IMG/VR virus record: IMGVR_UViG_3300046458_000135
Coordinates: 1 to 35,278 of that record
Strand: one strand, 5' to 3'
Length of the DNA: 35,278 bases
From: a virus
Shown: in pieces, positions 21,947-30,074 of the stretch
Numbering within the stretch: position 1 is the first letter of the stretch
How the letters are laid out: every line of letters starts with the position of its first letter
Notes under the pieces: model-generated
What the model was told of the DNA's origin: nothing
What the model saw: the letters and a program-made list of their open reading frames with translations, nothing else
Database searches by the model: none
Position numbers and translations under genes: made by a program

Positions 21947-22170
21947 TGCTTGTTACCGCCGCATCCGGGCATCGGGTGCCAAGGGCTGAAAAGCCGCGCA
22001 CCTACATCGAGTGTGCGCCTGACGAGCCTGTAGACGTACCCGACACCTCTTATTACCGCCGCCGAGTTGAGGCTGGCGAACTGGTACAGGTTCGCCGCGT
22101 TGAGGCTGGCGAACCGGTACAGGTCAAAAAACGCGGTGCCAAAGCCGCCGCCAAAGGAGCATCGGAATGA
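21946..22170 (+). CDS. Mu gp38-like small protein (DUF2635)
   Basis: The protein has 74 residues. The DUF2635 pattern is clear: a start LVTAASGHRVPRAEKPRTYI, then VDVPDTSYYRRRV and a variable basic tail. GAAGGAG lies five bases before the ATG at 21946. The tail holds a tandem 11-residue repeat (EAGELVQV, EAGEPVQV; DNA at 22060-22125). It is found directly before the sheath gene in Mu-like phages; role unknown. Confidence 0.82.
   Translation: MLVTAASGHRVPRAEKPRTYIECAPDEPVDVPDTSYYRRRVEAGELVQVRRVEAGEPVQVKKRGAKAAAKGASE
22060..22125 (+). repeat. Tandem 33-bp duplication inside the gp38-like gene
   Basis: Two head-to-tail copies of 33 bases (22060-22092, 22093-22125) differ at only three positions. 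They keep the frame, coding two 11-residue units. The near-identity indicates a recent duplication, probably by replication slippage. Confidence 0.9.
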
Positions 22171-23264
22171 CCATTGAATTTGACACGATCCCGGCCAGTA
22201 TCAGAAAGCCGGGTGCTTACATGGAGTTCAACACCAAGCTTGCGGTACGCACCTTGCCCACCAATGCTCAGAGCATTTGCCTGGTCGTGCCTTTGGGCAG
22301 CGGCGCAACGGCGCTGGCGAACGTTGTGGCTCAGGTCTACAGCGCAGATGATGCGAAAGCCCAGTTCGGTGACATTGCTGCCGAGATGGTTGCAGCGGCT
22401 ATTGCAACCTACCGTTACGTTGCCATCTCCTGTGTGGGTGTGACCGTAAATGGTGAAACCGAGCCGGATATCTCCGCAGCGCTCGCGGCGACCGCATTGG
22501 GCAAGTTCACCATTCTGGTTCCTGCCTGGTACAGCCAGGCGGCGATGACAGCGTTGAAGCTGCACATCGACACCTACACCGATTCCATCGAACAGCAATC
22601 CATCATCGGCATCGGCGCACTTGTGTCGACGCTTTCGGCGGCAACTACGCTCGCTGACCAGGTCAACTCTGGCGCCATCTGTCTGGCCGTATTGCCAGGT
22701 ACGACGTCTACGGCCCGCCAGGTAGCAGCGGCCTTCGCGGCAATGGTTGCGTCTGAGGAAGATCCAGCCCGCCCACTGAACACGCTGGAGCTGATCGGAA
22801 TCGCCCCGCCGCCAATCGCGAAACGGCTCGGGCGCACTGAGCAAGAGACGTGCCTGGCTAACGGCGTCACTCCGCTTGAGGTCGGACCAGGTGAAACCGT
22901 CCAGATTGTCCGTGCAGTCACCACCTACACCCAGTCGGCAAACGGTGCTGACGACGTGTCGCTGTTGGACCTGACGACGATTCGGACGCTGTACTACGTG
23001 CGCCAGGCTTGCCGGGATCGCATTCGCCTGCGCTTCCCTCGGGCAAAACTGTCCAGTCGGACCCCGGCTGCGGTGCGCGGGGAACTGCTCGACGTGCTGA
23101 AAAAGTGCGAAGACTTGGAGATTGTTGAGGAAGTCGACGCCAATGCACCTGGTCTGGTAGTCGAGCGGTCTGCTCAGGACGTGAATCGTCTCAACGCCTC
23201 GATCCCCACCGACGTTGTCAACGGCCTGCATGTGTTTGCCGGTCGCATCGACCTTCTGCTGTAA
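22167..23264 (+). CDS. L: Contractile tail sheath protein (Mu gpL-like)
   Basis: The protein has 365 residues. The phage tail sheath fold is indicated by FDTIPASIRKPGAYMEFNT at the start, a Rossmann-like middle, and the closing segment DVVNGLHVFAGRIDLLL, typical of sheath C-termini that join neighbouring subunits. At 365 residues it is shorter than Mu gpL (about 495). It shows that the tail is contractile, unlike the flexible tails of the Pseudomonas Mu-like phages B3 and D3112. It overlaps the preceding gene by four bases; the tube gene follows. Confidence 0.92.
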   Translation: MTIEFDTIPASIRKPGAYMEFNTKLAVRTLPTNAQSICLVVPLGSGATALANVVAQVYSADDAKAQFGDIAAEMVAAAIATYRYVAISCVGVTVNGETEPDISAALAATALGKFTILVPAWYSQAAMTALKLHIDTYTDSIEQQSIIGIGALVSTLSAATTLADQVNSGAICLAVLPGTTSTARQVAAAFAAMVASEEDPARPLNTLELIGIAPPPIAKRLGRTEQETCLANGVTPLEVGPGETVQIVRAVTTYTQSANGADDVSLLDLTTIRTLYYVRQACRDRIRLRFPRAKLSSRTPAAVRGELLDVLKKCEDLEIVEEVDANAPGLVVERSAQDVNRLNASIPTDVVNGLHVFAGRIDLLL

Positions 23265-23276
23265 CCGGAGATACCC

Positions 23277-23648
23277 ATGTCAGACATTTACGTTGGACAG
23301 ATTGTCCTGTCTATCAACGGCTCGGACTACGAGATTAAAAGCCTCGATGACACCCTGAAGACTGGGCGTTCTGTGGTTAAGACCATGAACCGTACCGGTC
23401 GCCCAAAGGGCACGGCGGCTGGAGTCGAGGAATACGACCTGCGGGTTGCCGTTGCGATTCCGAAGAGTGGGGAGCCGAACTGGCGGGCAATGGTTGACGC
23501 CAAAATCACCATCGAGCCTCTGGACGGTGGCGGCAAGCGTCAAACCTGGACGGGCGTATCGCTGGTCGAGATGGGCAGCAAATACCAGCTCGAAGGCGAA
23601 GCAACCCGCGACCTCACCCTGATCGCACTCAACTACTACGACGAGTAA
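23277..23648 (+). CDS. M: Tail tube protein (Mu gpM-like)
   Basis: The protein has 123 residues. A start YVGQIVLSINGSDYEIKSLD, the TMNRTGRPKGTAAGVEEYDL segment and the final YQLEGEATRDLTLIALNYYD fit the Mu-type tail tube, a beta-barrel forming the inner tube. GGAG lies eight bases before the ATG. It directly follows the sheath gene, as expected. Confidence 0.9.
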   Translation: MSDIYVGQIVLSINGSDYEIKSLDDTLKTGRSVVKTMNRTGRPKGTAAGVEEYDLRVAVAIPKSGEPNWRAMVDAKITIEPLDGGGKRQTWTGVSLVEMGSKYQLEGEATRDLTLIALNYYDE

Positions 23649-23653
23649 CGGCA

Positions 23654-24055
23654 ATGTCGACGACTGAAAAACGTTGGGAAGGACTCACTGTTTCGGGTGA
23701 GCTGGCAATCGGTGTGTTTTTCGCGGGCGTCCGGCACAAGCGATTCACTCTGCGCGTTGCAATGAGCGGTGACCTGATCGCAGCGCAGGAAGCGCACCCG
23801 ACTGGGCCATTGCAACTGGTGACGCTGGAGGTCTACCGGCAGCAGCTTCTTTCGCTGGGCGATATCCCGTCGGAAAACCTGACCACGCAGCTCCTGCGTG
23901 ACGAACTGACCGAAGGCGATTTGGCGCTGATTGCGAACGCGGATGAGGCGTTGGAAAAAAAGCTCGCGCCGCAGAACGCGGCAACAGCGACTGGAGAAGC
24001 ATCGAGCACGCCCTCGTCCGACACGGCTACAGACTCGACGAAATTAGATACATGA
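23654..24055 (+). CDS. Tail assembly chaperone, unshifted product (Mu gp41-like)
   Basis: The protein has 133 residues. It is the short form of the chaperone pair that binds the tape measure during tail assembly. The N-terminal 100 residues contain VRHKRFTLRVAMSGDLIAAQ and AHPTGPLQLVTLEVYRQQLL. The C-terminal tail is Ala/Ser/Thr-rich and looks unstructured. At 23956-23962 the frame passes through A AAA AAG, where a part of ribosomes should slip to make the long form. It stands between the tube and tape-measure genes, the usual place. Confidence 0.85.
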   Translation: MSTTEKRWEGLTVSGELAIGVFFAGVRHKRFTLRVAMSGDLIAAQEAHPTGPLQLVTLEVYRQQLLSLGDIPSENLTTQLLRDELTEGDLALIANADEALEKKLAPQNAATATGEASSTPSSDTATDSTKLDT

Positions 24056-24150
24056 CCAAGCCTGAGATCGAAGCTCGCATAGAGCTTCTGGTCGGTCGCA
24101 AGCCAGGTCGGAAACGGTACGTTGCCAAGGGGAAGCGGAAAAATGCGTGA
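23654..24150 (+). CDS. Tail assembly chaperone, -1 frameshift product
   Basis: Proposed join 23654-23962 with 23962-24150, giving 165 residues. After the slip the new frame is open for 62 codons and reads as real protein: DWRSIEHALVRHGYRLDEI, then YMTKPEIEARIELLVGRK and a basic end. Such a gpG/gpGT-type pair is conserved in long-tailed phages, including Mu. The ATG at 24052 within the second part could give a separate 32-residue protein, but the open frame before it favours the fusion. Confidence 0.85.
23956..23962 (+). promoter_or_regulatory. Programmed -1 ribosomal frameshift site A AAA AAG
   Basis: The heptamer is in the right phase (codons GAA AAA AAG at 23954-23962) and fits the X XXY YYZ rule. 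It is in a seven-A run, which also favours slipping. No obvious strong stem-loop was found just downstream by eye. The shifted frame leads to a protein-like extension that ends at 24150. Confidence 0.85.
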
Positions 24151-24403
24151 GTCGTTCGAGGTGCCAATTTCCGATCAGGAAGCGGAGATTCTGGACATAG
24201 CCTGGCGCGCACAGCGCGACGCGGCGCATATGGTTCCAGGTCAGCCGGATGTTGGGGCAGCGTTTCAGCAGGACTTGGCCAAGTCCGCAATGCGCATGGG
24301 TTTGTATGAGGCTGCACCAGGACAGTACAGCCTCGGTGTTCAGCCAAGCGGTTGCAGAGTTCTGCGTTGGCACCCTGCAGCAACGCTTCAAAAGGCCCAG
24401 TGA
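24143..24403 (+). CDS. Small hypothetical protein before the tape measure
   Basis: The protein has 86 residues. It starts at ATG 24143, overlapping the end of the frameshift frame, with GGGGAAG upstream. The sequence is helical in the first half (DQEAEILDIAWRAQRDAAHM) and contains DVGAAFQQDLAKSAMRMGLYEA. The stop codon is inside the loop of a terminator-like hairpin. No family is recognised; the place suggests a tail assembly role. Confidence 0.62.
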   Translation: MRESFEVPISDQEAEILDIAWRAQRDAAHMVPGQPDVGAAFQQDLAKSAMRMGLYEAAPGQYSLGVQPSGCRVLRWHPAATLQKAQ

Positions 24404-24418
24404 TGGGCCTTTCTTCTT
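24391..24418 (+). terminator. Terminator-like hairpin before the tape-measure gene
   Basis: AAAGGCCC (24391-24398) and GGGCCTTT (24405-24412) form a perfect 8-bp stem with a 6-base loop, followed by CTTCTTT. The preceding stop codon (24401-24403) is within the loop, so a ribosome that ends there would cover the hairpin. It may reduce tape-measure transcription without stopping it. Confidence 0.65.
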
Positions 24419-24445
24419 TATATCGCTTCACTGGAGTGAACCCCG

Positions 24446-26653
24446 ATGAGTGATTTGCGTATTGCCCTCCGCATCCAGGCAAATGCCGGGAGCAGTCGCC
24501 GGGAAATTCAGGCGATTGAGCGGGATCTGCGCAAGGCCGGAAAGGACGGTGCCAAAGCGCTCGCAGATGAGAGCGCCAAGGCAGGCACAGCGCTGACCAA
24601 AACCGGCCAGGCCGGTGCGGCGAGTTACAAGATTATCCGCCAGGCAATGCGCGACACCGCCACGCAAGGAACTGGCGTTTTCCGCCAGGGCGTGATTCAG
24701 ACCCAATCCGACCTCAAGCAACTGGGCCAGGTTGGCAGGCAGGTTGCGCGGGATACAAAAAACGAACTGGTCCGTGCTGACCGTGACGGTGTTGAGCCGT
24801 TGCGTCGTAGCGTTGAGCGCACAGAGGGCAGCTTCCGGCGTCTCGCTCAGAATGGAGGCCGGAACCTGCGTGCGTTGAAGGCATTAGCCACGGGCATCCG
24901 TTCTGAATTCGACCGTATTAAGGGATTGGGGAGCAGCGCTCAAGGCAAGCTGGCAGGTTTGGGCGTTGGTGTCGGTGCCGTCGCGGGACTCACAGGCAGT
25001 GCAACCCTCGACCGCCAGTTGATCCGTACCCAACAAACGGCGGGGATGACCAACGCGCAGCGCGAGGAATGGCGCGAGGAAGGTTTCCGTATCGCCAAAA
25101 AATACGGCCTTGGGCGCGAGGGCGTTGATAGCGGTTTCAACACGCTGATCGCCTCAGGCGTGAATTATGAAGCCGCCAAAAAGACAGGCGATGCCATCGG
25201 GCAAGCCACGGCGGTAACTGGTGCCGACTCTGCCGTACTGGGCAAAGCCGTGGTTTCCGGGGCGAGTGCTTTCAACATCGACCTCAACAAGGACGGCGCT
25301 GCGCTGGAACTGCTCCAGAAAATGACCGTGGCCGGTCGCCTGGGCAATGCGGAGCTTGAGAACCTGGCTGACCTGTTTCCCAAGATCGGCGGCGCTGCCC
25401 AGTCTGCGGGCATGTCCATTTCCCAAGCGCTGGCGTTCACTGAAACGTTGTCGACGGTCGAGATGCAGCCTGACCGGCTGGGCACGTTGGCTGAATCGAC
25501 ATTGCGTGTGTTCAGCAACAAGCAGTACCGCGATCAGGTCACCAAATCAACGGGCGTGAAGTTCTTTGACAAGGCAGGCGCTTCCCGAAACCCCGAGGCC
25601 GTGTTGGCCGACCTCAAGCGCAAATATGACGGCATGAAAACCGACGAGCAGCGCGCGAGGTTTTTGGGGGTGGCCTTCAAAGGCATGGACCAGGACACCG
25701 TGCGCGGGATGAAGATCATGCTTAGCGGGAACCGACTGAGCACCTTCAAAGATCAGGCGGCGCAAATCAAGGCTTCTGGCCCTGTGTTTGATACGGACCT
25801 CAAAGACAACCTCGAAAGCACGAGCGCAGTCGCCAGCCGAATGAAATCGACACTCGGCCAGGCCATTGATCGCATGGCAAGGCCGCTCAACAAAGGTTTC
25901 GCTGATATGGGCAGTTACCTGCTCGACGACCTGAATCTGTCAGGGGAGCAGATGTTAGCGGGCGGCGCTGCATTGGGAGTGGGTGGCTATTACGCCGGTC
26001 GAGGTGTGAAGGCAGGCGGTGGCGCGCTCCTGAACAAGTTCCTGGGCGGCCCAGAAACCCTCAAGAACATCGCTGTGGGCAAAGTGCTGTCGGAGGCTAC
26101 CGGCGTTACATCCGTATTTGTAACCAACTGGCCGAATGGTGCGGTGAATGGCACCAATGGCGTGCCTGAGGTCGAGTCGGGCAAGCGCAATAAGGATGGG
26201 AGCTATCTCGGGCTTGGCGTCCTCGCGCTGGCGACCGCAACTGTAGGCGGCGCATCTGAAAATACAGATGAAGGACGATTGAGAGCGGCGCAGAACAGCA
26301 AGTTACTCAATAGCAATCAGCGCAACTATTACACAGAGTTTTATCGCAACCGAATCAGCCTTGCCGAACAGAACCCGAAACAGAGTGATAGTTGGGTGTC
26401 GGAGCAGGCACAGCGACTTACTCAAAACAGCACGGGACTGACAGCCAGCGGCAGCACAGTCGAAGACTCAAAAAACTGGGCAGGCGGTGTCGCGGGTCGC
26501 GCGGTTAATGCAGGTATGGAAACATTTGCCGCCGCTGAGAGACTTCGCGCGATGCTGGATAAGCCGTTAATTATTGAAGTGAGAACAAACTCCGACTTGA
26601 TTCAGGCCGAAGTGGAACGCAAAGCGAATATTCAAGTGAGGCGCGGCCAATGA
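24446..26653 (+). CDS. Tail tape measure protein
   Basis: The protein has 735 residues. It sets tail length and passes into the cell with DNA. The N-terminal 160 residues are Arg/Gln/Ala-rich coiled-coil. The TP901-type core lies at about 175-460 (TRTQQTAGM-like start, then AFTETLSTVEMQPDRLGTLA). Hydrophobic stretches are at about 170-190 and in the C-terminal third (GAALGVGGYYAGRG; LGLGVLALATATVGG). By the usual 1.5 angstrom per residue the tail would be roughly 110 nm. GGAG is nine bases before the ATG. Confidence 0.9.
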   Translation: MSDLRIALRIQANAGSSRREIQAIERDLRKAGKDGAKALADESAKAGTALTKTGQAGAASYKIIRQAMRDTATQGTGVFRQGVIQTQSDLKQLGQVGRQVARDTKNELVRADRDGVEPLRRSVERTEGSFRRLAQNGGRNLRALKALATGIRSEFDRIKGLGSSAQGKLAGLGVGVGAVAGLTGSATLDRQLIRTQQTAGMTNAQREEWREEGFRIAKKYGLGREGVDSGFNTLIASGVNYEAAKKTGDAIGQATAVTGADSAVLGKAVVSGASAFNIDLNKDGAALELLQKMTVAGRLGNAELENLADLFPKIGGAAQSAGMSISQALAFTETLSTVEMQPDRLGTLAESTLRVFSNKQYRDQVTKSTGVKFFDKAGASRNPEAVLADLKRKYDGMKTDEQRARFLGVAFKGMDQDTVRGMKIMLSGNRLSTFKDQAAQIKASGPVFDTDLKDNLESTSAVASRMKSTLGQAIDRMARPLNKGFADMGSYLLDDLNLSGEQMLAGGAALGVGGYYAGRGVKAGGGALLNKFLGGPETLKNIAVGKVLSEATGVTSVFVTNWPNGAVNGTNGVPEVESGKRNKDGSYLGLGVLALATATVGGASENTDEGRLRAAQNSKLLNSNQRNYYTEFYRNRISLAEQNPKQSDSWVSEQAQRLTQNSTGLTASGSTVEDSKNWAGGVAGRAVNAGMETFAAAERLRAMLDKPLIIEVRTNSDLIQAEVERKANIQVRRGQ

Positions 26654-27975
26654 CATGGGCAGATAATCTTTTAGATTCCTCCTTCCGTGGCGTTCCGATG
26701 AACATCATGGGCGAGGATCTTGAGGCTGAGAGGTCGCTCGCCCAGCACGGTGTTCCCTATGTAGACGGCGATGACGTTGAAGACCTTGGGCGAGGTGCCA
26801 GGATTTTCGCGATGAAAGCGGTCGCGTTTGGTCAGAACTATCTGATTGAGCTTCAAAACATATTGGCCGCATTAGATACGCGCGGTGTGGGTGAGTTGAT
26901 CCACCCTATATATGGGAGCGTTCAGGTAGTTAGTGGAAACTACAAAGTCAGTCACGATGCGAGCCGACCAGATTACGCCGAAATATCAATGCGATTTGTC
27001 GAGCGGTCAGCACGCGAACCGTTCTTTACGCAGCAGTTTCAGTTCGTGGACGTTGGTACGCTTGATCCCGACGATGAAGAAACATGGCAGGAGGGGTTTC
27101 TGGACCTTGTTGCCCGTGTTGATTCTTTGGTGGCAACAGTACAGTCATGGATTGGCGGTGGCTGGACCGGTTTGATTGAGCGCGCAATTGGCCTTCCGGG
27201 AATCGTGCTGCGCTTGCAGCAGATGCGCTCTCAAATACTCGGCGTGGTTTCCGGGGTTGCATCAATGGCGGGCAACGTGGGTGCAATATTCGACCCGCTT
27301 CAGGACTTGGCTCGCACTCCCGCCGAACTGCGCGCTGCGATTCAGAGCGGCACGCCCAGTTCTGCCCCGGATCTGCTAAGCCGGTCCGGGTTGCCTTCCA
27401 CCATGCCTGGTGCCGCGAGCCTGACACCTGAGGTCGCCCGACTTGGAAGTGCGCTGCTGGCGGGTGCCCGTCAAGGCGATCAGCCTGATGAGGCTTCGTT
27501 GCCGGACGCGCTTCCAGATGATCCGTTGGCAGCGTCGGGTTACGCGCTGGTCACATTAGTCATCACCGAATGGGCCTTGAGCTATGCATCAGCCGTCAGC
27601 GTTGTATTCGAGGCAGACGCGGACGATTTGGCACTGAGCCCGCAGGATCTGGAGCGACTGGTGAACCTGGTCCGCAGCTTGATACAAGCCGCGATCCTGT
27701 TGCACCGCCGCTTCTATGAGATCGAAACCGCGCTGCCCATCATTGAAGGGTTGCGGACTACCGCTGCGCTTATCCAGGTGCGCGCCCGACAGTTGATATT
27801 GCAACGACCGCCCCTGGTCGAGAGAACGGTTGAAACGGCGGCAAGCCTTCGCCTTCTTGCGTATCGCTGGTACGGAGACAACACGCGTGCTGGCGAGCTG
27901 CTGAGGCTCAACCCTACGATGCGCGCGCCTCATAGCATCGCTCCAGGAACAGTGGTGAAAGCTTATGCAAAATGA
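26650..27975 (+). CDS. N: DNA circularisation / tail protein (Mu gpN-like)
   Basis: The protein has 441 residues. The N-terminal DNA-circulation domain is clear from WADNLLDSSFRGVPMNIMG and the following tract, with VVSGNYKVSHDASRPDYAEI and RFVERSAREPFF. Mu gpN is a baseplate/tail component; the N name comes from a role in circularising incoming Mu DNA. It overlaps the tape measure by four bases and the hub gene by 11. The middle (about 160-270) is Gly/Ser/Pro-rich. Confidence 0.9.
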   Translation: MTWADNLLDSSFRGVPMNIMGEDLEAERSLAQHGVPYVDGDDVEDLGRGARIFAMKAVAFGQNYLIELQNILAALDTRGVGELIHPIYGSVQVVSGNYKVSHDASRPDYAEISMRFVERSAREPFFTQQFQFVDVGTLDPDDEETWQEGFLDLVARVDSLVATVQSWIGGGWTGLIERAIGLPGIVLRLQQMRSQILGVVSGVASMAGNVGAIFDPLQDLARTPAELRAAIQSGTPSSAPDLLSRSGLPSTMPGAASLTPEVARLGSALLAGARQGDQPDEASLPDALPDDPLAASGYALVTLVITEWALSYASAVSVVFEADADDLALSPQDLERLVNLVRSLIQAAILLHRRFYEIETALPIIEGLRTTAALIQVRARQLILQRPPLVERTVETAASLRLLAYRWYGDNTRAGELLRLNPTMRAPHSIAPGTVVKAYAK

Positions 27976-29080
27976 AGAGTCCATCCGACTATCTATTGGC
28001 GGCATGATCTACGACACCTGGAACGGTTGGTCGGTGGAGTCGGACCTGCTGACTCCGGCAGATGCCTTCGAATTGGAGCTGTTCACACGCGACACCGTGA
28101 GACTTCCGACGGCGCTTGCAGAGGGTGCGGCATGCGAACTGTATCTGGGAAAGGACCGGGTTCTAACTGGGCAAATCGACGAGTTTGAACACGACATCTC
28201 AAGGCGTGGAATAAACATCCGGGTCAATGGACGAGATAATGCCGCTGTCCTGGTCGACTGCTCCTCGCCGTTCGTTGCAATGCGTGAAGCCTCGTTGAAA
28301 GACATCATCAAGGAGGTGGTCACGCCACTGGGGATAACTCGGGTAGAGGTCCGAGCCGCCGATGCGAAGATTCGTCGCCGTATTCAGATTGAGCCCGGCC
28401 AGTCCGCTTGGGAGTCACTGCTACAGGCGGCAGAGGCGAATGGACTGTGGCCGTGGGTTGAGCCTGACGGCCTTCTGGTGGTGGGTGGGCCGGACTACAC
28501 AGCCTCGCCGGTTGGCGCTCTGATCCTCACTGAAGACGGGGCGAAAAACAACGTCGAGCGGCTTTCAGTTCGTCGCTCGATAGCAGGTCGATTCAGCCGG
28601 GTCACGGTGTTGGGGCAGCACGGCCAGTACGACAACGATGGGCTCGATACGTCGCGCTCCCACCTGCGCTCAGTGATCCAGGATGAAACGTTAGCGCGTC
28701 GAGGGATCTTCCGTCCGAAAGTGGTGATCGACAGTTCAAGCGAAAGTCAGGACATGGCGACAACCAGGGCGCGAAAGATACTTGCTGACAGCCGACTTGA
28801 AGGCTTTGAAGCCAGGGCAATCGTGCAAGGGCACCGTGCTGACAATGGGGAGGTGTGGAAGCCAGGCCAGCGCGTTCGGATAGTGAGCGAGCCGCATGGC
28901 TTGGATGCGATCTATTTCATCATGTCCCGGACGTTGCGCCTGACCCGTGGAGAGGGCTCGATATCCGAGCTTCGTCTGCGTGAAGACAAGATGTGGGTGC
29001 TCGATGGCAACCCGCTCAAGAAGCACAAAGGCAAGGCAAACCCGGACGCTGCGTTCATCGAAAAGGTTAAGGCACTCTGA
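27965..29080 (+). CDS. P: Baseplate hub protein (Mu gpP-like, T4 gp27 fold)
   Basis: The protein has 371 residues. It forms the trimeric hub that holds the spike. Family patterns are [53 protein letters not shown] and [20 protein letters not shown]. It overlaps gpN by 11 bases and its stop contains the A of the gp45 start (TGATG). No defects seen. Confidence 0.92.
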   Translation: MQNEESIRLSIGGMIYDTWNGWSVESDLLTPADAFELELFTRDTVRLPTALAEGAACELYLGKDRVLTGQIDEFEHDISRRGINIRVNGRDNAAVLVDCSSPFVAMREASLKDIIKEVVTPLGITRVEVRAADAKIRRRIQIEPGQSAWESLLQAAEANGLWPWVEPDGLLVVGGPDYTASPVGALILTEDGAKNNVERLSVRRSIAGRFSRVTVLGQHGQYDNDGLDTSRSHLRSVIQDETLARRGIFRPKVVIDSSSESQDMATTRARKILADSRLEGFEARAIVQGHRADNGEVWKPGQRVRIVSEPHGLDAIYFIMSRTLRLTRGEGSISELRLREDKMWVLDGNPLKKHKGKANPDAAFIEKVKAL

Positions 29081-29640
29081 TGACCACATTGGCAAAGACG
29101 GTTCGAGAGCAGGTTGCTCGATCCATGCGCGGCGTGCGCCAGGCATTCAGGGCTGTCGCTGCTCGCAACACACATGGGCCCCTTATCGGCGTGGACATGG
29201 AAGGGCTGGCCGGTGAGTCAGTGGCGGGCGAATTGTTCCAGCACTATGGCTTTTCGAGTGCTCCGCTGGGGGGCGCCGAGTACATTGGCCTGCCGATTGG
29301 TGGCAACAGTAAGCACGTCGTCGTGGTTGCGACCGAGGACGCCAGGTATCGCATTGCGGTCAAAGATGGCGAGGTATCCATCTACACGGACGAGGGCGAT
29401 TACATCCATCTCAAGCGTGGCCGGTTGATCGAGGTCGAAACCGATACCCTGTTGGTGAAGGCTCATTCCAAGGTCAGGTTCGAGACGCCGCTCGTTGAGG
29501 CGTCTGGAGAGGTTCACGCCACACTGAACATCAAGTCAGACGCCGATGTGATCGACAAGGTTCGAAGCATGCAAGCCGACCGCGATATCTACAACGGTCA
29601 TGACCACGGCGGAAGCCCGCCACCCTCACAGCCCCAATAA
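29080..29640 (+). CDS. Baseplate spike protein (Mu gp45-like)
   Basis: The protein has 186 residues. It matches the Mu gp45/P2 V spike that pierces the outer membrane. An OB-like N-terminal half contains [21 protein letters not shown] beta-helix half runs [20 protein letters not shown]. The end YNGHDHGG holds the His-x-His motif that binds an iron ion in gpV-like tips. It starts in the stop of the hub gene. After its stop an 86-base gap carries a long palindrome. Confidence 0.92.
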   Translation: MTTLAKTVREQVARSMRGVRQAFRAVAARNTHGPLIGVDMEGLAGESVAGELFQHYGFSSAPLGGAEYIGLPIGGNSKHVVVVATEDARYRIAVKDGEVSIYTDEGDYIHLKRGRLIEVETDTLLVKAHSKVRFETPLVEASGEVHATLNIKSDADVIDKVRSMQADRDIYNGHDHGGSPPPSQPQ

Positions 29641-29651
29641 CCTCCCTCTCT

Positions 29652-29690
29652 ATTTCTTGACGATGCAAGCAGCTTGCGTCGTCAGGAAAT
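29652..29690 (+). repeat. 39-bp near-perfect palindrome between gp45 and gp46
   Basis: Left arm 29652-29670 and right arm 29672-29690, 19 bases each, flank a single A. Seventeen pairs are Watson-Crick; the other two (29657/29685 and 29664/29678) are T opposite G, which pair in + strand RNA but not in minus-strand RNA. No T tract follows, so it is not a normal terminator. It could be an mRNA processing or stabilising hairpin, or a site for a late regulator. Confidence 0.85.
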
Positions 29691-29726
29691 ACGCCCTCCT
29701 GCGCGCGCGATGCATGCTCCTTATCT

Positions 29727-30074
29727 ATGGACGCAGGCATAAACCCCACCTCAGGCGATTTGACTGGACAGCGCATTAGCTCGCTGGGTAACGCCGTGTA
29801 TCTCCGAATCATGACGCCGCTGGGCAGCTATTGGGCAGACCCTGCGCTTGGCTCGCGACTGCACGAACTGAAGCGTGAGAAAGACAAAACGCGGGTGGGT
29901 CAACTTGCCGTTCAGTACGCCAAGGCCGCACTTAAAGGGCTTGTCGACGATGGGCGAGCCACTGCGATTGAGGTCACGGCGGAGCAGCGTCACGACGGCT
30001 GGCTTCGGCTTTCGGTCGAGGTGCAATCCTCGGCAGGTCGGGAAACCTTTGAGCACCTGGTGAGCGTGATTTAA
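29727..30074 (+). CDS. Baseplate protein gp46 family (gp25-like wedge)
   Basis: The protein has 115 residues. The GP46 family is recognisable from LGNAVYLRIMTPLGSYWADP, then GSRLHELKREKDKTRVGQLA and the closing helix. It relates to the T4 gp25 wedge protein that starts sheath assembly. No good ribosome binding site is seen before the ATG at 29727, an unusual point since the gap before it has a long hairpin. The stop overlaps the next start. Confidence 0.9.
   Translation: MDAGINPTSGDLTGQRISSLGNAVYLRIMTPLGSYWADPALGSRLHELKREKDKTRVGQLAVQYAKAALKGLVDDGRATAIEVTAEQRHDGWLRLSVEVQSSAGRETFEHLVSVI

Noticed and set aside
22053-23231. 392-codon open frame on the minus strand
   Set aside because: It lies fully antisense to the tail sheath gene. 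It is a product of GC-rich codon use, and its translation has no domain character.
24052-24150. Separate 32-residue gene from ATG 24052
   Set aside because: The frame is protein-like for 30 codons before this ATG and links to a slippery site, so a frameshift extension is the better explanation.
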